Below are positions 63,777 through 64,000 of a stretch of 64,000 nucleotides of DNA, one piece after another (positions within the stretch are counted from its first letter, which is position 1; every line of letters starts with the position of its first letter). This DNA is from Margaritifera margaritifera (Eukaryota; Mollusca; Bivalvia; Unionida; Margaritiferidae). The translations under genes were made by a program, and so were the position numbers. The notes under the pieces are model-generated. The model was given only the letters and a program-made list of their open reading frames with translations, made no database searches and was not told the DNA's origin. The stretch covers positions 5,387,501-5,451,500 of the forward strand of contig JAQPZY010001638.1 in the NCBI GenBank assembly GCA_029931535.1. The letters run 5' to 3'.

Positions 63777-64000
63777 TTAATAATAATAATAATAAAATAA
63801 AAATAATAATGAAAATAATAATAATAAAAAGAAGAAGAAGAAGATAGATCCTATACAAAAGTACGTAAATTGCTATCACAAGAAATCGTGGAAAACGAGA
63901 TAAATATTGTGTCTGCAAGTGAAACAGCTTTCAACAACTTCATACACTTACAAATTATTTGCATCTTACACTTTTTTCACAGCGCTATTTTAGCAAGCCA
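38240..64000 (+). CDS. F-BAR (FCH)-like protein gene, partial, at least seven exons
   Basis: Seven exons with AG acceptors and GT donors join in compatible phases (2/1, 1/2, 2/1, 0, 0, 2/1) into 269 residues without a stop. The product is almost entirely charged alpha helix. Its start (YYKNGIVLIKIASDL, then FDQVKLFAKLSATLARECG) fits the FCH pattern of a helix, a short turn and a second helix ending in L..LA. Later helices carry W and K/E-rich heptads (KKWNQMVENMRKS; KYWLAKHYMGAG; YWSIKYWQLIAEENKLRQKL). F-BAR proteins dimerise and bend membranes during endocytosis and actin control. The N-terminal exon(s), promoter and any C-terminal SH3, kinase or RhoGAP domain are not visible, so the subfamily is unknown. 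Introns are repeat-filled; the first visible one is 17.4 kb. It could also be another coiled-coil protein. Confidence 0.65.
38833..39010 (-). mobile_element. tRNA-derived SINE with clear A and B boxes
   Basis: Read on the minus strand from 39,010: CCGCTGTGGCTCAACGGTGA (A box TGGCTCAACGG), then GAGTTCGATTCCCACCATC (B box GTTCGATTCC), a central GGTGTGTCCTTC and a 3' tail with CGTAAAACCAAAAGACCAAA. It shares the tail with the SINEs at 4.5 and 42.7 kb. It lies in the large intron. Confidence 0.88.
39430..39625 (+). repeat. 39-bp minisatellite keeping an open frame
   Basis: Five tandem 39-bp units, each read as 13 residues of the type ETQSQTPIGVSSN, within an open frame 39,268-39,726. A second + frame is also open across the units. 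The flanking residues have no recognisable content, so it is called a repeat and not a gene. Confidence 0.85.
40087..40230. mobile_element. MITE-like element with ATTTCACCAACA terminal inverted repeats
   Basis: 144 bp, starts ATTTCACCAACA and ends with its near reverse complement GTTGGTGAAAT. Subterminal GACTTTAA motifs and an internal TTAAGTCTGGCTTAA also mirror. No target duplication is evident. Confidence 0.78.
40231..42647. other. Intronic, nothing recognised
   Basis: AT-rich sequence with stops in all frames; no element identified. Confidence 0.5.
42648..42835 (+). mobile_element. tRNA-derived SINE, CORE-like
   Basis: Begins GGAACCGCCTCAGTGGTTAA (A-box region), with a degenerate B box (AGATTCGTATCC), the central GTGGCGTGTCCTTGGACAAG motif and the 3' tail AAAACACCAAACCAACCAAT. 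Same family as 4,473-4,622. Confidence 0.85.
43090..43350 (+). repeat. 68-bp minisatellite, four copies
   Basis: Four units start AAGCTCCAGCAAAGCCCCAA and contain CTGTCGTTACTGAA. Unit lengths are 67-68 bp. The open frame over it is incidental. Confidence 0.92.
43351..44630. other. Intronic, nothing recognised
   Basis: Contains a short C-run/A-rich stretch at 44,117-44,192; otherwise unassigned. Confidence 0.5.
44847..44860 (-). promoter_or_regulatory. RFX X-box consensus match, first of eight in the array
   Basis: GTCACCATAGCAAC on the minus strand fits GTNRCC-N2-RGYAAC. Equivalents lie at 46,177, 47,500, 48,789, 50,128, 51,447, 52,780 and 54,075 (the last reads GTAACC, still consensus). 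Binding is not shown by sequence alone. Confidence 0.45.
45668..45675. promoter_or_regulatory. Palindromic CRE (TGACGTCA), first of eight in the array
   Basis: TGACGTCA inside ACTTGACGTCACT, conserved in every unit (for example 46,980-46,987). Matches the CREB/ATF consensus; function is unproven. Confidence 0.4.
55440..55625. repeat. Pyrimidine-rich and triplet simple-sequence block
   Basis: CT-rich sequence, GATGAT triplets, CTT triplets and a poly-T run near 55,603-55,621, directly upstream of exon b. Confidence 0.85.
55716..55837 (+). CDS. F-BAR-like gene, exon b (122 bp)
   Basis: Acceptor ATTCTATTTTAG, donor GAAG|GTTAGT. Encodes FDQVKLFAKLSATLARECG and a basic-acidic helix ending KIQETE. 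A pyrimidine-rich and GAT/CTT-triplet block (55,440-55,625) precedes it. Confidence 0.75.
55838..56752. other. Intron with large (AAT)n block
   Basis: Contains (AAT)n/(AAG)n from about 56,380 to 56,645; also ACACATTTGTATACATT repeated near 56,309-56,340. Confidence 0.85.
56753..56876 (+). CDS. F-BAR-like gene, exon c (124 bp)
   Basis: Acceptor TTTTAATTTTTTCAG, donor GAAAT|GTACGT. The alternative donor four bases later (GTTGGT) would put a stop early in the next exon, so GTACGT is chosen. Encodes VVPPVTLKLLDAIKAAAF and onwards to GKEE. Confidence 0.78.
57187..57235. repeat. Near-perfect 21-bp hairpin
   Basis: TAAGATCCAGATCTGGCGGCG (arm 57,187-57,207, given here as a 21-base arm split by TAAGATCCAG + ATCTGGCGGCG) mirrors 57,215-57,235 with one G/T position and a 7-base loop CATTATT. 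Confidence 0.92.
57428..57507 (-). repeat. Inverted, internally deleted fragment of the 1.32-kb array unit
   Basis: On the minus strand it reads GCATTTTAATACGTGCCGTC and on through TGTTGAGACTTCGAATA, then ATTCCATAAATACCTG and CACAGTGTTTTAATA. In the array these two parts are separated by about 300-400 bp including the CT tract; here they meet at a shared AATA. Flanked by 24-bp direct repeats at 57,391-57,414 and 57,517-57,540. Confidence 0.85.
57931..58058. mobile_element. Small foldback element
   Basis: GACCGAGAAGTTGC (57,963-57,976) mirrors GCAACTTCTCGGTC (58,003-58,016). The arms extend imperfectly through GGACCACATCGGCTATTT and its counterpart GAAATAGCTAAGGTGGTCA. Confidence 0.78.
58403..58508 (+). 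CDS. F-BAR-like gene, exon d (106 bp)
   Basis: Acceptor ATCTTCTTACAG, donor CAGGAG|GTAAAA. Encodes FPPMLVKKWNQMVENMRK and QQVVTELQVVQE; ends in phase 0. Confidence 0.8.
59018..59230 (+). CDS. F-BAR-like gene, exon e (213 bp, 71 codons)
   Basis: Acceptor ATATCTTAAACAG, donor AAACAG|GTATGA. Phase 0 at both ends. Encodes KYWLAKHYMGAGENLNVV, a KKKKSQSK stretch and a W-containing amphipathic helix. It is the longest and clearest exon. The intron begins with GTATGA running straight into (GA)n. Confidence 0.82.
59231..59258. repeat. (GA)n microsatellite at a splice donor
   Basis: The tract begins within the first bases of the intron after exon e. Confidence 0.95.
59757..59840. repeat. (AT)n microsatellite
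   Basis: Perfect tract within the intron between exons e and f. Confidence 0.98.
60205..60325. repeat. 60-bp perfect tandem duplication
   Basis: ATAAATATGGGCCTGGCGCT and the following bases occur twice at 60 bp spacing (60,207 and 60,267), identical over the unit. Confidence 0.95.
60597..60691 (+). CDS. F-BAR-like gene, exon f (95 bp)
   Basis: Acceptor TTCAACTAG, donor ACAAAACA|GTAAGT. Encodes AEGDLREDIEKRLEFEIQKG, continuing the helix of exon e; ends with two bases of a glutamine codon. Confidence 0.78.
61271..61336. repeat. (GA)n microsatellite
   Basis: Perfect dinucleotide tract in the intron before exon g. Confidence 0.98.
61616..61703 (+). CDS. F-BAR-like gene, exon g (88 bp)
   Basis: Acceptor ATATTTACAG, donor TCTTCT|GTAAGT. 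The first base completes the split codon. Encodes ISEIDCSKVAHDIFDF and ends AIKLPPSS in phase 0. Confidence 0.78.
61740..62116 (+). repeat. About 47-bp minisatellite, eight copies
   Basis: Units read CTTTCTTGTGACAGTTGGAT then TACGATATCGTAGTAT.GATCG; some units are shortened where CTCGGACAGTTGG replaces the first part. Starts 36 bp after the exon g donor. Confidence 0.93.
62335..63540. other. Intron with diverged repeats, no exon seen
   Basis: A diverged duplicate pair at 62,335-62,395 and 62,451-62,508 (AATTC..TCAAA.TCTAT..GGTGG). The region 62,640-62,710 is an inverted relative of 58,128-58,180. (AAT)n at 63,372-63,401. Confidence 0.65.
63590..63845. repeat. Complex trinucleotide block (GAT/GAC)-(AAT)n-(AAG)n
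   Basis: Low-complexity triplet sequence; both strands remain open (I-rich and L-rich frames), an artefact. Confidence 0.95.
63983..64000 (+). CDS. Possible next exon of the F-BAR-like gene, cut by the window edge
   Basis: Acceptor CACTTTTTTCACAG with a good pyrimidine tract, followed by six in-phase codons (RYFSKP). Too short to confirm. Confidence 0.3.

Overview
This is animal nuclear DNA. It is AT-rich and microsatellite-dense, with introns bounded by GT/AG, several non-LTR retrotransposon lineages, tRNA-derived SINEs, an LTR-retrotransposon solo LTR, MITE-like elements, Maverick/Polinton-type remnants and an interstitial TTAGGG tract. There is no bacterial gene organisation. The mix best fits a lophotrochozoan, most likely a bivalve or other mollusc; that assignment is inference.

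The only host gene I can support runs left to right across the right-hand part of the window. Seven exons (38,240; 55,716; 56,753; 58,403; 59,018; 60,597; 61,616) join through six phase-compatible junctions into 269 uninterrupted residues. An eighth exon may start at 63,983. The product is a long alpha-helical protein that reads like the membrane-bending F-BAR (FCH) domain. Its 5' end and its C-terminal part lie outside what I can identify.

Layout: 1-7.4 kb holds decayed non-LTR elements, a SINE and a solo LTR sitting inside an AT microsatellite. 7.4-15.6 kb holds diverged repeats, a 1.7 kb inverted-repeat element and a reverse-strand non-LTR 3' end. 15.7-21.3 kb holds a repeated pair, telomere-like DNA, a hAT-type MITE and a foldback element. 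21.3-28.0 kb is mostly non-coding and ends in a 25-copy 52-bp satellite. 30.6-33.6 kb carries broken pieces of a Maverick/Polinton-like element: a protein-primed DNA polymerase on + and a capsid-like protein on -. 36.1-37.7 kb is another dead reverse transcriptase. 38.2-64 kb is the F-BAR-like gene. Its 17.4 kb second visible intron step (38.3-55.7 kb) contains SINEs, a MITE, minisatellites and a 10.6 kb array of eight 1.32 kb units (44.6-55.2 kb) arranged as alternating A/B types, that is, a 2.6 kb dimer.

The most unusual object is that array. Every unit is separated by a (CT)n tract and carries a sequence matching the RFX X-box consensus and a palindromic CRE (TGACGTCA). A deleted, inverted fragment of the unit lies in a later intron of the same gene. 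All family assignments come from reading translations by eye; no database search was run.
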